From: Streptomyces sp. NRRL B-1347
GTDB taxonomy: Bacteria > Actinomycetota > Actinomycetes > Streptomycetales > Streptomycetaceae
Direction of reading: 5' to 3'
DNA length: 64,000 nucleotides
NCBI RefSeq assembly: GCF_000720325.1
Contig: NZ_JOJM01000007.1
Coordinates: forward strand, 62,001-126,000
The number at the start of each line of letters is the position of its first letter. Position 1 is the stretch's first letter. Below are positions 9,588 to 17,674 of this stretch, in pieces. The notes beneath the pieces were generated by a model. The model was not told where the DNA came from. It searched no databases and saw only the letters and a program-made list of their open reading frames with translations. A program made the translations under genes and the position numbers.

Positions 9588-10991
9588 TCACGCGGCCACC
9601 GTCTCGGCGCCGGACTCAGCGGTGATCCCCTTGGTGGAGGCGATCACGTGCTTGAGCTTCTTGGAGAGCGCCTCATAGAACATGCTGAGCGGAAATTCGT
9701 CGGGAAGCACGTCGTCGACCAGTTTGCGCGGCGGGAGCGACGTGTCCAGGGCCTCCGGGCCCTTGGCCCAGCGCGAGCCGGGGTGCGGGGCCAGATAGGC
9801 GGAAACCAGCTGGTAGCCGGCCAGCCAGTGCACGAGCTTGGGCCGGTCGATGCCGTCGCGGTAGAGCTTCTCGATCTCCGCGCAGAGCTGGTTGGTGATC
9901 TCCGGGGCGCGCTGCCAGTCGATCTTCAGCTTGTTGTCGGTCCAGCGGATGACGTCGTGCTTGTGCAGGTACGCGAAGAGCAGCTGGCCGCCGACGCCGT
10001 CGTAGTTGCGCACGCGGTCACCGGTGACCGGGAAGCGGAACATCCGGTCGAAGAGCACCGCGTACTGCACGTCGCGGGCCTGGGGCACGCCCTCGGCCTC
10101 CAGCTTCACGGCCTCCTTGAAGGCGGTGAGGTCACACCGCAGTTCCTCGAGGCCGTACATCCAGAAGGGCTGGCGCTGCTTGATCATGAAGGGGTCGAAG
10201 GGCAGGTCGCCGTGGCTGTGGGTGCGGTCGTGGACCATGTCCCACAGGACGAACGCCTCCTGGCAGCGGGCCTGGTCGGCGACCATGGCCCGGATGTCGT
10301 CCGGCAGCTCGATGCCCAGGATGTCCACGGCGGCCTCGGTGACCCGGCGGAAGCGGGCGGCCTCGCGGTCGCAGAAGATGCCGCCCCAGGTGAAGCGCTC
10401 GGGGGCCTCGCGCACGGCGATCGTCTCGGGGAAGAGCACCGCCGAGTTCGTGTCGTACCCGGCCGTGAAGTCCTCGAAGGTGATGCCGCAGAACAGCGGG
10501 TTGTCGTAGCGCGTGCGCTCCAACTCGGCGAGCCACTCGGGCCACACCATGCGCAGCACGACCGCTTCGAAGTTGCGGTCCGGGTTGCCGTTCTGCGTGT
10601 ACATGGGGAAGACCACGAGGTGCTGCAGGCCGTCCTCGCGACGGGCCGCCGGGTGGAAGGCGAGCAGCGAGTCGAGGAAGTCCGGCACCCGGAAGCCGTC
10701 GTGGACCCACTTCCGCAGGTCGGCCACCAGCGCCGTGAGGTACCCGGCGTCGTGCGGAAGCAGCGGGGCGAGGTCCTCGACCGCGGCTATGAGGGCGTCG
10801 ACCGCCTGCCCGGCGTCGGCCTGCGACGGCGCGCCCTCGCGCTCGAAGTCGATCGAGCCGTCCTTGGACTGCCAGGGCCTGATCCGCTCGACGACACCCT
10901 TGAGCACCGGCCAGGCCGGGTGGTCCACCACACGCCCGTCACGGGAAGCCCCGGGGCTGTCCGCCACCGTCTGCACAAGAATTTCCGTCAT
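9588..10991 (-). CDS. DUF6421 family protein
   Basis: 467 residues, soluble, no signal peptide. I recognise it as the actinobacterial family annotated DUF6421, which has no known function. Conspicuous conserved-looking features are the His/Asp-rich stretch WDMVHDRTHSHGDLPFDPF (about residue 250), which could bind a metal, and the aromatic-rich KQRQPFWMYGLEELRCDL that follows. The start ATG 10991 has a strong ribosome binding site, GGAGGATGGG, directly upstream. It leads the operon with the SDR and threonine aldolase genes; a good promoter lies at 11027-11056. The histidine cluster and the partners suggest an enzyme acting on an amino-acid-derived compound, which is inference. Confidence 0.85.
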   Translation of the reverse strand: MTEILVQTVADSPGASRDGRVVDHPAWPVLKGVVERIRPWQSKDGSIDFEREGAPSQADAGQAVDALIAAVEDLAPLLPHDAGYLTALVADLRKWVHDGFRVPDFLDSLLAFHPAARREDGLQHLVVFPMYTQNGNPDRNFEAVVLRMVWPEWLAELERTRYDNPLFCGITFEDFTAGYDTNSAVLFPETIAVREAPERFTWGGIFCDREAARFRRVTEAAVDILGIELPDDIRAMVADQARCQEAFVLWDMVHDRTHSHGDLPFDPFMIKQRQPFWMYGLEELRCDLTAFKEAVKLEAEGVPQARDVQYAVLFDRMFRFPVTGDRVRNYDGVGGQLLFAYLHKHDVIRWTDNKLKIDWQRAPEITNQLCAEIEKLYRDGIDRPKLVHWLAGYQLVSAYLAPHPGSRWAKGPEALDTSLPPRKLVDDVLPDEFPLSMFYEALSKKLKHVIASTKGITAESGAETVAA

Positions 10992-11026
10992 GTCCCATCC
11001 TCCACGGGAGAACCTCGCGTATGAGC

Positions 11027-11056
11027 AGCGTATGTGTGCGAGCTTCTCCGTTTCAA
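11027..11056 (-). promoter_or_regulatory. Sigma70-like promoter of the DUF6421-SDR-ltaE operon
   Basis: Minus strand: -35 TTGAAA (11056-11051), an 18-bp spacer, and -10 TACGCT (11032-11027). It lies about 36 bases upstream of the DUF6421 start codon, in a local dip of GC content. Called by eye from consensus only. Confidence 0.5.
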
Positions 11057-11369
11057 GAGGGGATCCGGGAAATTATCCTGCCAGCCCTCCGCTGCACCGC
11101 TGTTTTTCCTGTCGATCGACGCCGGGGTGGGCGCCTCCTCCACTGTTTCCCGCTCCGGGCGGTCGGACACCTCCCGCCCCGGGCGGCCCGCGCGTCACGC
11201 GGAGGGACGGCCGGCCCGCGCAAGACCGCGGCATTGCCCCGAAGGCAAAATCCACGAGTACGGCCACACGCCAAAGCCGCACACGCCGGAAAACGCGCCG
11301 GGGGCGGGAGCGGAAAAGCGGAGAAAGGGAGGGAAGAGCACCGAGAAACACCCTTCCCCAGGGGAATGA
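11057..11369. other. Intergenic stretch without a supported gene
   Basis: No frame here shows actinomycete codon bias on either strand, although several spurious frames are open. The right third (about 11290-11350) is purine-rich on the plus strand. It lies in the 635-base gap between the divergent DUF6421 operon and plsC. It may carry an untranslated leader or small RNA, but nothing in the sequence proves this. Confidence 0.4.
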
Positions 11370-11585
11370 ATGAACACCGCCCGCATCCTGCCGAGGACCA
11401 CCCCCACCGACATCACCCCAGATCAGCGGGCCGACGGCACCCTCGTATACAGGCGCTACGCATCCCAACCTTTCACCCCTCCAATTGTTCAGCGCACCAT
11501 GACTCGCACGCTTTTCAGCCGCATGACCGGCCTCTCTCCCGCTGGCTCGATTCGCCTTCTCCCTCCCGTCACGAAAGGCCGCTAG
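11370..11585 (+). CDS. Possible small protein upstream of plsC (uncertain)
   Basis: A 71-codon frame from ATG 11370, with AGGGGA about five bases upstream. The first 25 codons have the high third-position GC typical of the genome (MNTARILPRTTPTDITPDQR), while the second half does not, which could mean a decayed or a false gene. It has no membrane segment or known motif and ends 41 bases before plsC. I do not recognise it. Listed because nothing else explains the codon bias of its first half. Confidence 0.25.
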   Translation: MNTARILPRTTPTDITPDQRADGTLVYRRYASQPFTPPIVQRTMTRTLFSRMTGLSPAGSIRLLPPVTKGR

Positions 11586-11626
11586 CGTGCCCGGGCGCGG
11601 GGGCAGTCGAGGAGGGGATCAGCAGA

Positions 11627-12373
11627 ATGTTCTATGCCTTGTTCAGGTGCGTCGTCCTGATACCGCTGCTGCGGTGGCTGTTCCGGCCGCGCATCGAGGG
11701 GCTCGGCAACGTCCCGGCCCACGGCGCCGCGATCGTGGCGGGGAACCACCAGTCGTTCTGCGACCAGTTCCTGCTGGGCGTGACGCTGCGGCGGCGCATC
11801 AACTTCCTTGCCAAGAAGGAGTACTTCACGGGCAAGGGCCTGCGGGGCCGCGTCGCCGCCGCGTTCTTCCGGGGCATCGGCGCGATCCCCGTGGACCGGT
11901 CCGGCAACGGCGCCGGGCAGGCCGCCGTCGAGGCCGGGCTCGGCGTGCTCGACCGGGGCGGCCTCCTCGGCATCTTCCCCGAGGGCACGCGCTCGCACGA
12001 CGGGCGCCTGTACAAGGGCAAGGTGGGCGTGGCCGCGATGGCGCTCCGCTCCGGCGCGCCCGTGATCCCGTGCGCCATGATCGGCACGTTCGAGGCCCAG
12101 CCCGCGGGCCGCCGGGTGCCGAGCATCGTGCCGATCACCCTGCGCTTCGGCAGGCCGATCGACTTCTCCAAGTACGCGGGCATGGAGGACCAGCGCGCCG
12201 CGCTGCGGGCCGCCACGGACGAGATCATGTACGCGATCCTGGAGCTCTCGGGCCAGGAGTACGTCGACACGTACGCCATGGAGGCCAAGGCGGCGGCCCA
12301 GGCCCAGGAGCTGGCCCGGCGCACCCGCAGGCGGGCGGGTCAACCCCCGGCCGACGCGCCCACCCACGGGTGA
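11627..12373 (+). CDS. plsC: 1-acyl-sn-glycerol-3-phosphate acyltransferase
   Basis: 248 residues. A membrane-associated acyltransferase of the PlsC/LPLAT family, which makes phosphatidic acid from lysophosphatidic acid and acyl-CoA or acyl-ACP. Motif I NHQSFCDQF contains the catalytic H-x4-D, and motif III is FPEGTRSHDG. An N-terminal hydrophobic stretch (FRCVVLIPLLRWLF) anchors it. The ATG at 11627 has a clear site, GAGGAGGGG, upstream. The glycerophosphodiesterase gene 270 bases downstream also belongs to glycerophospholipid metabolism. Actinomycetes carry several paralogues, so which one this is cannot be decided. Confidence 0.92.
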   Translation: MFYALFRCVVLIPLLRWLFRPRIEGLGNVPAHGAAIVAGNHQSFCDQFLLGVTLRRRINFLAKKEYFTGKGLRGRVAAAFFRGIGAIPVDRSGNGAGQAAVEAGLGVLDRGGLLGIFPEGTRSHDGRLYKGKVGVAAMALRSGAPVIPCAMIGTFEAQPAGRRVPSIVPITLRFGRPIDFSKYAGMEDQRAALRAATDEIMYAILELSGQEYVDTYAMEAKAAAQAQELARRTRRRAGQPPADAPTHG

Positions 12374-12450
12374 GACCGCTCGCGGTCCCGGTGCCCGCGG
12401 CGGTAGGACGGGCCGGGTCAGCCGTCCCCGCCGCAGGGAGCGCCGAACCG

Positions 12451-12576
12451 TTGAGCACCCGCGCCGTTCTTGTCGCCGCCGTCATCACCGGACTCATCCT
12501 GGGCATCGTGGGCACCAGACCGGATGATTCCGCTCCGCCCCGCAGGGACGATCCCGTCGTGGAAGCGGGCGATTAG
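12451..12576 (+). CDS. Small single-pass membrane protein (hypothetical)
   Basis: A 41-codon frame from TTG 12451 with GGGAG ten bases upstream. The product is one hydrophobic helix (AVLVAAVITGLILGIVG) and a short charged tail (DDSAPPRRDDPVVEAGD). In the same frame a GTG at 12370 overlaps the plsC stop as GTGA and would give 68 residues, so translational coupling with plsC is an alternative start. The clean transmembrane pattern and codon bias suggest it is real. Function unknown. Confidence 0.45.
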   Translation: MSTRAVLVAAVITGLILGIVGTRPDDSAPPRRDDPVVEAGD

Positions 12577-12645
12577 GCTGCGGCCGAGCCGCGCGGTCCC
12601 CTGCCTCCGCACCGCGCGGAGCCGAGCCGCCGTCGACGGAAGCGA

Positions 12646-13335
12646 GTGACCTTGAACTTCCTCACCATCGGACATCGCGGTGTCATGGGCGTCGAGCCCG
12701 AGAACACCTTGCGGTCGTTCGTCGCCGCGCAAGCCGCTGGCCTGGACGTCATCGAACTGGACCTGCACCTCAGCAAGGACGGCGCCCTCGTCGTCATGCA
12801 CGACGCCGACGTGCGCCGCACCACCGACGGCTCCGGGCCCATCGCCGAGAAGACCCTCGCCGAGCTGCGCGAGCTCGACGCGGGCCTGGGCGAGCGCGTC
12901 CCCGTCTTCGAGGAGGTCCTCGACGCCGTCCGGGCGCCGCTACAGGCCGAGATCAAGGACGTGGCGGCCGCGCGCGCCCTCGCCGACGTCATGCACGCGC
13001 GGGACCTGGTCGGGCGGGTGGAGGTGCTGTCCTTCCACGACGAGGCGATCGCCGAGATCGCCCGGCTCGTCCCCGGCGTGCGCACCGCGCTCGTCGCCAG
13101 CCGCTACGGCGTGGACGTGGTCCAGCGCGCCACCGCGGTCGGCGCCACCACGCTGGTCCTGAACATCCGCCGGCTGACCCTGGAGATCGTCGAGCGCGCG
13201 CGCAAGGCCGACCTCAGGATCATCGGCTGGGTCGTGAACACCCAGGACGATCTGCGCCTGGTGCGCGCGCTCCAGCTCGACGGCGCGACGACGGACTACC
13301 CGGACATCAAACGGACGGGGCGCTTCACCGCCTGA
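12646..13335 (+). CDS. Glycerophosphodiester phosphodiesterase
   Basis: 229 residues (GTG 12646; a TTG two codons later is the alternative). A TIM-barrel GDPD that hydrolyses glycerophosphodiesters to glycerol-3-phosphate and an alcohol. Signatures: IGHRGVMGVEPENTLRSF at the N terminus (catalytic His and metal-binding Glu), ELDLHLSKDG with the metal ligands, and VVMHDADVRRTTDG with the second catalytic His. No signal peptide, so it acts in the cytoplasm. The stop codon lies inside a perfect 11-bp hairpin (13317-13343) that probably ends transcription. Confidence 0.93.
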   Translation: MTLNFLTIGHRGVMGVEPENTLRSFVAAQAAGLDVIELDLHLSKDGALVVMHDADVRRTTDGSGPIAEKTLAELRELDAGLGERVPVFEEVLDAVRAPLQAEIKDVAAARALADVMHARDLVGRVEVLSFHDEAIAEIARLVPGVRTALVASRYGVDVVQRATAVGATTLVLNIRRLTLEIVERARKADLRIIGWVVNTQDDLRLVRALQLDGATTDYPDIKRTGRFTA

Positions 13336-13343
13336 AGCGCCCC
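13317..13343 (+). terminator. Hairpin over the GDPD stop codon
   Basis: GGGGCGCTTCA (13317-13327), loop CCGCC, TGAAGCGCCCC (13333-13343): a perfect 11-bp stem whose right arm begins with the stop codon TGA. No T-run follows, as is common for actinomycete terminators. It separates two convergent genes. Confidence 0.6.
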
Positions 13344-13415
13344 GCGGGGACCCGTTCCGGCCGGTCCGTGTCGCCCGTGTGCGCCGCAGCCGTGCCCGCC
13401 GCAGCGGTCTCCAGC

Positions 13416-13970
13416 TCAGCCGATCTGCTTCACCAGGAGCTCGAACTGCAGGTCGTCGCGCTGCGGAATGCCGAAGCGCTCGTCGCCGTATGGGAAGGGG
13501 CTCATCTTTCCCGTACGGCGGTAGCCACGCCGCTCGTACCAGGCGATGAGCTCGTCCCGTACGGAGATCACGGTCATGTGCATCTCGCGGGCGCCCCACG
13601 CGGTCCGCGCGGTCCGCTCCGCCTCCGCCATGATGACCTTGCCGAGGCCCGCGCCCTGGAGTGCCGGGCTGACGGCGAACATCCCGAAGTAGACGTGGTC
13701 CCCCCGGTGTTCGAGCTGGCAGCAGGCGACGATGCGGCCCTCGCGCTCCACGGCGAGCAGCTTGCTGTCGGGCGAGGTGATGACCTCGGCGACGCCCTCG
13801 GGATCCGTGCGCCGGCCGTCGAGGATGTCCGCCTCCGTGGTCCACCCGGCACGGCTGTCGTCGCCGCGGTACGCCGACTCGATCAGCCCGACCAGCGCTT
13901 CCACGTCGGCTTCGGTGGCGTCGCGGAAGGTGAGGTCGTCGTGCGTGCTCGGGTGCGGGGCGGTGGCCAT
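13416..13970 (-). CDS. GNAT family N-acetyltransferase
   Basis: 184 residues from ATG 13970. A Gcn5-related acetyltransferase: N-terminal substrate part starting LTFRDATEADVEALVGLIES, then the core strand YFGMFAVSPALQGAGLGKVI, whose Q-G-x-G-L-G loop binds the pyrophosphate of acetyl-CoA, and the late AWYERRGYRRTGKM motif. The small-molecule or protein substrate is unknown. It is divergent from the VOC gene at 14075, 104 bases away. Confidence 0.9.
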   Translation of the reverse strand: MATAPHPSTHDDLTFRDATEADVEALVGLIESAYRGDDSRAGWTTEADILDGRRTDPEGVAEVITSPDSKLLAVEREGRIVACCQLEHRGDHVYFGMFAVSPALQGAGLGKVIMAEAERTARTAWGAREMHMTVISVRDELIAWYERRGYRRTGKMSPFPYGDERFGIPQRDDLQFELLVKQIG

Positions 13971-14074
13971 GTGAGCGTGTCTCCGATCTGCTGGTGCTGC
14001 GGTGCCGTCGCGTGCGGAACTCCTGCGCCCTCGCACGCACCGCCGAGCGTAACCCGGGACTAAGGTGCGGCCGC

Positions 14075-14461
14075 ATGGTGCACGTACTCAGCAGCAGAAT
14101 CCTCCTGCGCCCCACCGACCCGGAGCGCTCACGGACCTTCTACGGCACGGACCTGGGGCTCGCGGTCCACCGCGAGTTCGGCACGGGGCCCGAACGCGGC
14201 ACGGTGTACTTCCTCGGCGGCGGCTTCCTCGAGGTTTCCGGCCGCTCCGCGCAACCGCCGTCGCCCACGCTGCAACTGTGGCTCCAGGTCGCGGACGCGG
14301 AAGCCGCGCACGAGGACCTCGCCGCGCGCGGCGTGGAGATCCTCCGGCCCCCGGTCAAAGAGCCCTGGGGCCTGGTCGAGATGTGGATCGCCGACCCCGA
14401 CGGGGTGCGCATCGCGGTGGTGGAGGTGCCGGAGGACCATCCCCTGCGCTACCGCCCTTGA
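14075..14461 (+). CDS. VOC (glyoxalase/bleomycin-resistance fold) protein
   Basis: 128 residues with the beta-alpha-beta-beta-beta modules of the vicinal oxygen chelate superfamily: SSRILLRPTDPERSRTFYGT at the N terminus and WIADPDGVRIAVVEV at the C terminus, where a glutamate commonly serves as metal ligand. The ATG at 14075 is preceded by TAAGGT at 14061-14066 with eight bases between and no ribosome binding site, so a leaderless mRNA is likely. Could be a dioxygenase, an isomerase or a drug-binding protein; sequence alone does not decide. Confidence 0.87.
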   Translation: MVHVLSSRILLRPTDPERSRTFYGTDLGLAVHREFGTGPERGTVYFLGGGFLEVSGRSAQPPSPTLQLWLQVADAEAAHEDLAARGVEILRPPVKEPWGLVEMWIADPDGVRIAVVEVPEDHPLRYRP

Positions 14462-14478
14462 GGCGTGTCCCGGAGCCG

Positions 14479-15009
14479 TCAGCCGCGCGGGACGCCGAGC
14501 CGCCCCTCCAGCTGGCTGAGCAGCTCGCCCAGGAGCGTCCCGAGGCGCTCCTGGCCGTCGCCCGCGAGGCCCGCGAGCACCGTCGTCTCGTACGCCAGCT
14601 GGTCGGGCAGTACGGCGTCGACGAGGTCGCGGCCCGCGTCGGTGAGGCGGACGTGCGCGACGCGGCGGTCCCGCGTGTCGGGGCGGCGGTCGATCAGGGC
14701 GCGCTCCTGGAGCTGCTTGAGGCGCTTGGTGACCGCCGCGCCCGACGAGAAGGTCTCGCGGGCCAGCTCGCCGGGGGTCAGCTCGTGGCCGGTGCGGCGC
14801 AGGGCGCCGAGCAGGTCGAACTCCGGGCGGGTCAGGCCCGCCCGGCGCAGCGGGGCGTCCTCCGCCTGCTGGAGGAGGGCCGCGCAGCGGTTGATGCGGC
14901 CGATGATCTCCATCGGCGCGGTGTCGACGCCCGGATGCACCTGCCGCCACTGGCGGACCACCGTGGCCATCGTGTCGCCCGCACCCGCCCGGCCGTACCC
15001 ACTCGTCAT
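14479..15009 (-). CDS. MarR family transcriptional regulator
   Basis: 176 residues. A winged helix-turn-helix with the MarR layout: helices IIGRINRCAALLQQAED, recognition region ELARETFSSGAAVTKRLKQL, and wing LIDRRPDTRDRRVAHVRLTD. ATG 15009 has GAGGAG 12 bases upstream; an internal ATG at 14970 is a weaker alternative. It lies 36 bases behind the FUSC exporter gene on the same strand and is probably cotranscribed with it. MarR proteins usually repress their own operon and respond to phenolic ligands, which fits the partner. A candidate operator is at 16751-16771. Confidence 0.92.
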   Translation of the reverse strand: MTSGYGRAGAGDTMATVVRQWRQVHPGVDTAPMEIIGRINRCAALLQQAEDAPLRRAGLTRPEFDLLGALRRTGHELTPGELARETFSSGAAVTKRLKQLQERALIDRRPDTRDRRVAHVRLTDAGRDLVDAVLPDQLAYETTVLAGLAGDGQERLGTLLGELLSQLEGRLGVPRG

Positions 15010-15045
15010 CCCCGTGCCCCACTCCTCGTGCTCATGCCGCCGGTG

Positions 15046-16743
15046 TCACGGCCGCGCGCCCTCGGCGGCCCGCGGCCCACCACGTACCGTAGCCGCGAGC
15101 GTACGGTGCCCGGCCCGCTCGGCGTCGGCCACCCGGCGGGCGGGGAGCTCGCGCTGCCACCACTCGCCCACGGCCGTGTCGTGGGCGGCGCGCAGGGCGA
15201 CGAGGCTCGCGGTCAGCCGGCGCCGGGCCCGGGGCAGCTCGGGGGCGGGTCCCGTCAGGGCGCGTTCGGCGTGGTCGCGGGCGCGGTCCGCGGCGGCGAT
15301 GGCGTGCTCGATGTGGTCGGCGGCCCGCCGGTTGGTGACGGCCACGGCGGCGACCAGGCCGAGCACCGCGCCGAGCAGGGTGTCCACGACGCGGTCGGCG
15401 ATCAGCCCACCGGGGTCCTGGAAGCGCCCGAACTCGGTGACGAGCAGCGCCATCGGCGTCACGCACACACAGCCGAGCCAGTAGTTGCGGGAGATCAGCG
15501 CCTCCGCGCCGAAGGCGCACAGCAGCCCGCACACGATCAGCGCGGCGTGGCCGTGGTGCGCGAGCGGCACGAGCGCGGCGAAGGCGGCCACGCCCACGAC
15601 GTTGCCGACGACGCGCTGCACGCCGCGGCTCCAGGTCAGGGTGACGTTGGCCTGGTACAGGGACGCGGCGGTGACCAGCGCCCAGTAGGGGCGGCCCACG
15701 CCGAGCGCGAGCGCCGCGTACCCGGCGAGGGCGCAGCCGACGGCGGTGCGCAGCGCGACCGGCAGGAGCGGCGATCCGGGCGCGAGCCGCCGCCACAGCG
15801 GCACCGCGGCCCCGGCCGCGTCGGCCCGCTCCAGCGGAGGGTGCGCGGGCGCGGCGCCGACGCCCGGGACGGTCCCGGTGCCGCGCAGCGCCCCGGCCAG
15901 GGCCCGCAGCCGCACGGGGTCACCGGGGGCGGGCGCGGCGAGGGCCTCCTCCGCGGTCGCCGCGAGCCGGTGCAGCGCGGTCCGGGTCGGGTCGGTGCGG
16001 GTGGCGTGCAGGGACTGCCAGGCGGCGTGGACGGCTTCAGCAGCGGCGGCACGGGCCCGCACGGCCGCGGGTCCGGACGCGTCGGCCGCCACGGCGTCGG
16101 CGTGGGCGGCGGCCGCGCGCAGTGCCCGGGCGGTGGCGCGCCGCTCGGGGCCGTGCGGGCGCAGCACCGCGGGCGCCATGCCGACGAGCCAGGCCACGGC
16201 CCCGGCGCCGAGCGTCAGGGCGAGATGGCCGGGCACCTGGCCGATGCGCTGCGGCGCGAACAGGCACGCGGAGCTGACGAAGGTGAAGATCAGGTGGCCG
16301 GGCGGGCCGATGCGGGTGGCGTCGCAGAGCGCCTTCTGGGCGGCGGCGAGCAGCGCGCCCACCCCCACGAGCACCACCGCGCCGGGCGCGAGCGCGGCCG
16401 TGGTCAGGGCCGCCGCCACGCTCGCGGCCATCCCCGCGACGACCCAGGCGAGGGCGCGGGCCCGTGCGGCGTACGGCAGTTGGTGGGCGTACAGGGCGCA
16501 GAGCGACCCGGCCATCGTGTACATCACGAGGTCCAGGCGGCCGAGGGCGAGCAGCGTCAGATGGGGGATCGCCATGGCGACGAGGACGCTCGTCGCGGGC
16601 TTGAACCAGATGTCCGACGGCTTGCCGAGGCGCAGCACACCGGCGAGCGGCAGCCGGCGGACGTGCGCGCGCAGCGAGGGACGGGCCGGAGGCGGGGCGG
16701 GGGACGAGGTGCGGGCCGGGGCCGGAGGCGGGGTGCTGCTCAT
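15046..16743 (-). CDS. FUSC family (aromatic-acid exporter-like) membrane protein
   Basis: 565 residues with two membrane blocks of about five to six helices (around residues 50-190 and 345-470), a central soluble helical domain, and a soluble C-terminal region: the layout of fusaric-acid resistance/YccS-type proteins. The family motif region is seen in GVGRPYWALVTAASLYQANV and VVGNVVGVAAFAALV. These proteins are thought to export aromatic carboxylic acids. Start ATG 16743 is seven bases after a TAACCT -10 element (minus strand), pointing to a leaderless mRNA. It is followed by a marR gene. Confidence 0.88.
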   Translation of the reverse strand: MSSTPPPAPARTSSPAPPPARPSLRAHVRRLPLAGVLRLGKPSDIWFKPATSVLVAMAIPHLTLLALGRLDLVMYTMAGSLCALYAHQLPYAARARALAWVVAGMAASVAAALTTAALAPGAVVLVGVGALLAAAQKALCDATRIGPPGHLIFTFVSSACLFAPQRIGQVPGHLALTLGAGAVAWLVGMAPAVLRPHGPERRATARALRAAAAHADAVAADASGPAAVRARAAAAEAVHAAWQSLHATRTDPTRTALHRLAATAEEALAAPAPGDPVRLRALAGALRGTGTVPGVGAAPAHPPLERADAAGAAVPLWRRLAPGSPLLPVALRTAVGCALAGYAALALGVGRPYWALVTAASLYQANVTLTWSRGVQRVVGNVVGVAAFAALVPLAHHGHAALIVCGLLCAFGAEALISRNYWLGCVCVTPMALLVTEFGRFQDPGGLIADRVVDTLLGAVLGLVAAVAVTNRRAADHIEHAIAAADRARDHAERALTGPAPELPRARRRLTASLVALRAAHDTAVGEWWQRELPARRVADAERAGHRTLAATVRGGPRAAEGARP

Positions 16744-16750
16744 GACGAGA

Positions 16751-16771
16751 AGGTTAGCAAGTGTTTTACCT
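16751..16771 (-). promoter_or_regulatory. Imperfect palindrome over the FUSC-marR promoter (candidate MarR operator)
   Basis: AGGT(16751-16754) and ACCT(16768-16771) are the outer arms of a 21-bp imperfect inverted repeat in an AT-rich patch; inner positions match only partly. The left arm contains the presumed -10 element TAACCT of the minus strand. A bound repressor here would block the exporter and its own gene. Confidence 0.4.
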
Positions 16772-17013
16772 GAAAAATAAATGGCCCGGATTCGAGCCCG
16801 CAGCCACCCTTGAGACCGAACCCGGCGACCGAACCCGCGGCCGACCCGGCGGCCGACCCTCCGATCGGCCCTCCGACGGGCCCTCCAACCAACCCCGAGC
16901 CCCTTCCGCTCCCCCGTCGCGCTCCCGCCGTACACCCGTGCGCTCCCGTACGCCGCCCTCGCGCCGGGCATCGACTCGTCATCGGCGTCGTCCGTCGATC
17001 GAGGAGGTGCCCG

Positions 17014-17559
17014 GTGCACGGACCCGGTTCGGCGAGCTGGCTGCTCGTGGCGCTCTGCGCGGCGAGCGGTGCCTACTGCCTGCTGCGGATGCGCAGCCGT
17101 GTCGAGGAGCAGCGCCGCGCGGCCGGCGGCGAGGCGCTGATGGGCTTCGGCATGGCGCTGATGGCCGTCCCCGCGGCCGCACTGTCCCCACCCCGGGGCG
17201 CGTGGCTCGCGTACGCGACGGTGTTCACCGCCATCGGCCTGCGCGCGGCGTGGACGACGCGGCGCTCCGGCCATCACGTCCACCACCTGGTGGGCGCCGC
17301 CGCGATGGTCTACATGTCGGCGGCGATGCTCTCGGCCCCCGGCGGCGGCCACGGCGACACGGGCGTCCCGGTGCTGACCGGCGCCCTGCTGCTGTACTTC
17401 ACCACGCACGTGCTCGCCTCGGGCGCGCGGCTCGCGCCGGTGGGGGCGGTGGTCACCCCGGAGGCCGGTGTCATCCGCTGGGCGGACCGGCCGGAGCTGG
17501 CCCTGGTGTGCCGCCTGGCGATGAGCATGGGCATGATCGCCATGCTCCTCACTCTGTGA
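17014..17559 (+). CDS. DUF5134 integral membrane protein
   Basis: 181 residues from GTG 17014 with GAGGAGG six bases upstream. About five to six transmembrane helices: SASWLLVALCAASGAYCLLR, a second around GFGMALMAVPAA, and others to the C terminus. A short His-rich loop SGHHVHHLVG lies between the third and fourth helices, as in the actinobacterial DUF5134 family. No function is known. The M56 peptidase gene follows 115 bases downstream on the same strand, a frequent neighbour of such membrane proteins. Confidence 0.82.
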   Translation: MHGPGSASWLLVALCAASGAYCLLRMRSRVEEQRRAAGGEALMGFGMALMAVPAAALSPPRGAWLAYATVFTAIGLRAAWTTRRSGHHVHHLVGAAAMVYMSAAMLSAPGGGHGDTGVPVLTGALLLYFTTHVLASGARLAPVGAVVTPEAGVIRWADRPELALVCRLAMSMGMIAMLLTL

Positions 17560-17639
17560 GCGCGACCCTCACCCCATGAGCGCGGCCCCGAACCCGCGGC
17601 CCCCGTCGTGGCGTACGTCACTTCACGGCGAAGGTCCAT

Positions 17640-17668
17640 ACCCTCATGAGGCGTGCCCCTCATAGGGT
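17640..17668 (+). promoter_or_regulatory. Inverted repeat over the M56 peptidase promoter
   Basis: ACCCTCATGAGG (17640-17651) and CCTCATAGGGT (17658-17668) pair over 11 bp with a single bulged C; loop CGTGCC. The right arm contains the -10 element TAGGGT, six bases before ATG 17675. An operator overlapping a leaderless promoter is the simplest reading. Confidence 0.45.
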
Positions 17669-17674
17669 TGACCC

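Noticed and set aside
14065..16773. 902-codon plus-strand frame
   Set aside because: Antisense artefact of high GC over the VOC, marR and FUSC genes; no motif in its translation.
16786..16800. GGATTCGAGCCCGCA resembling a tRNA T-arm
   Set aside because: No acceptor, D or anticodon stems could be fitted around it.
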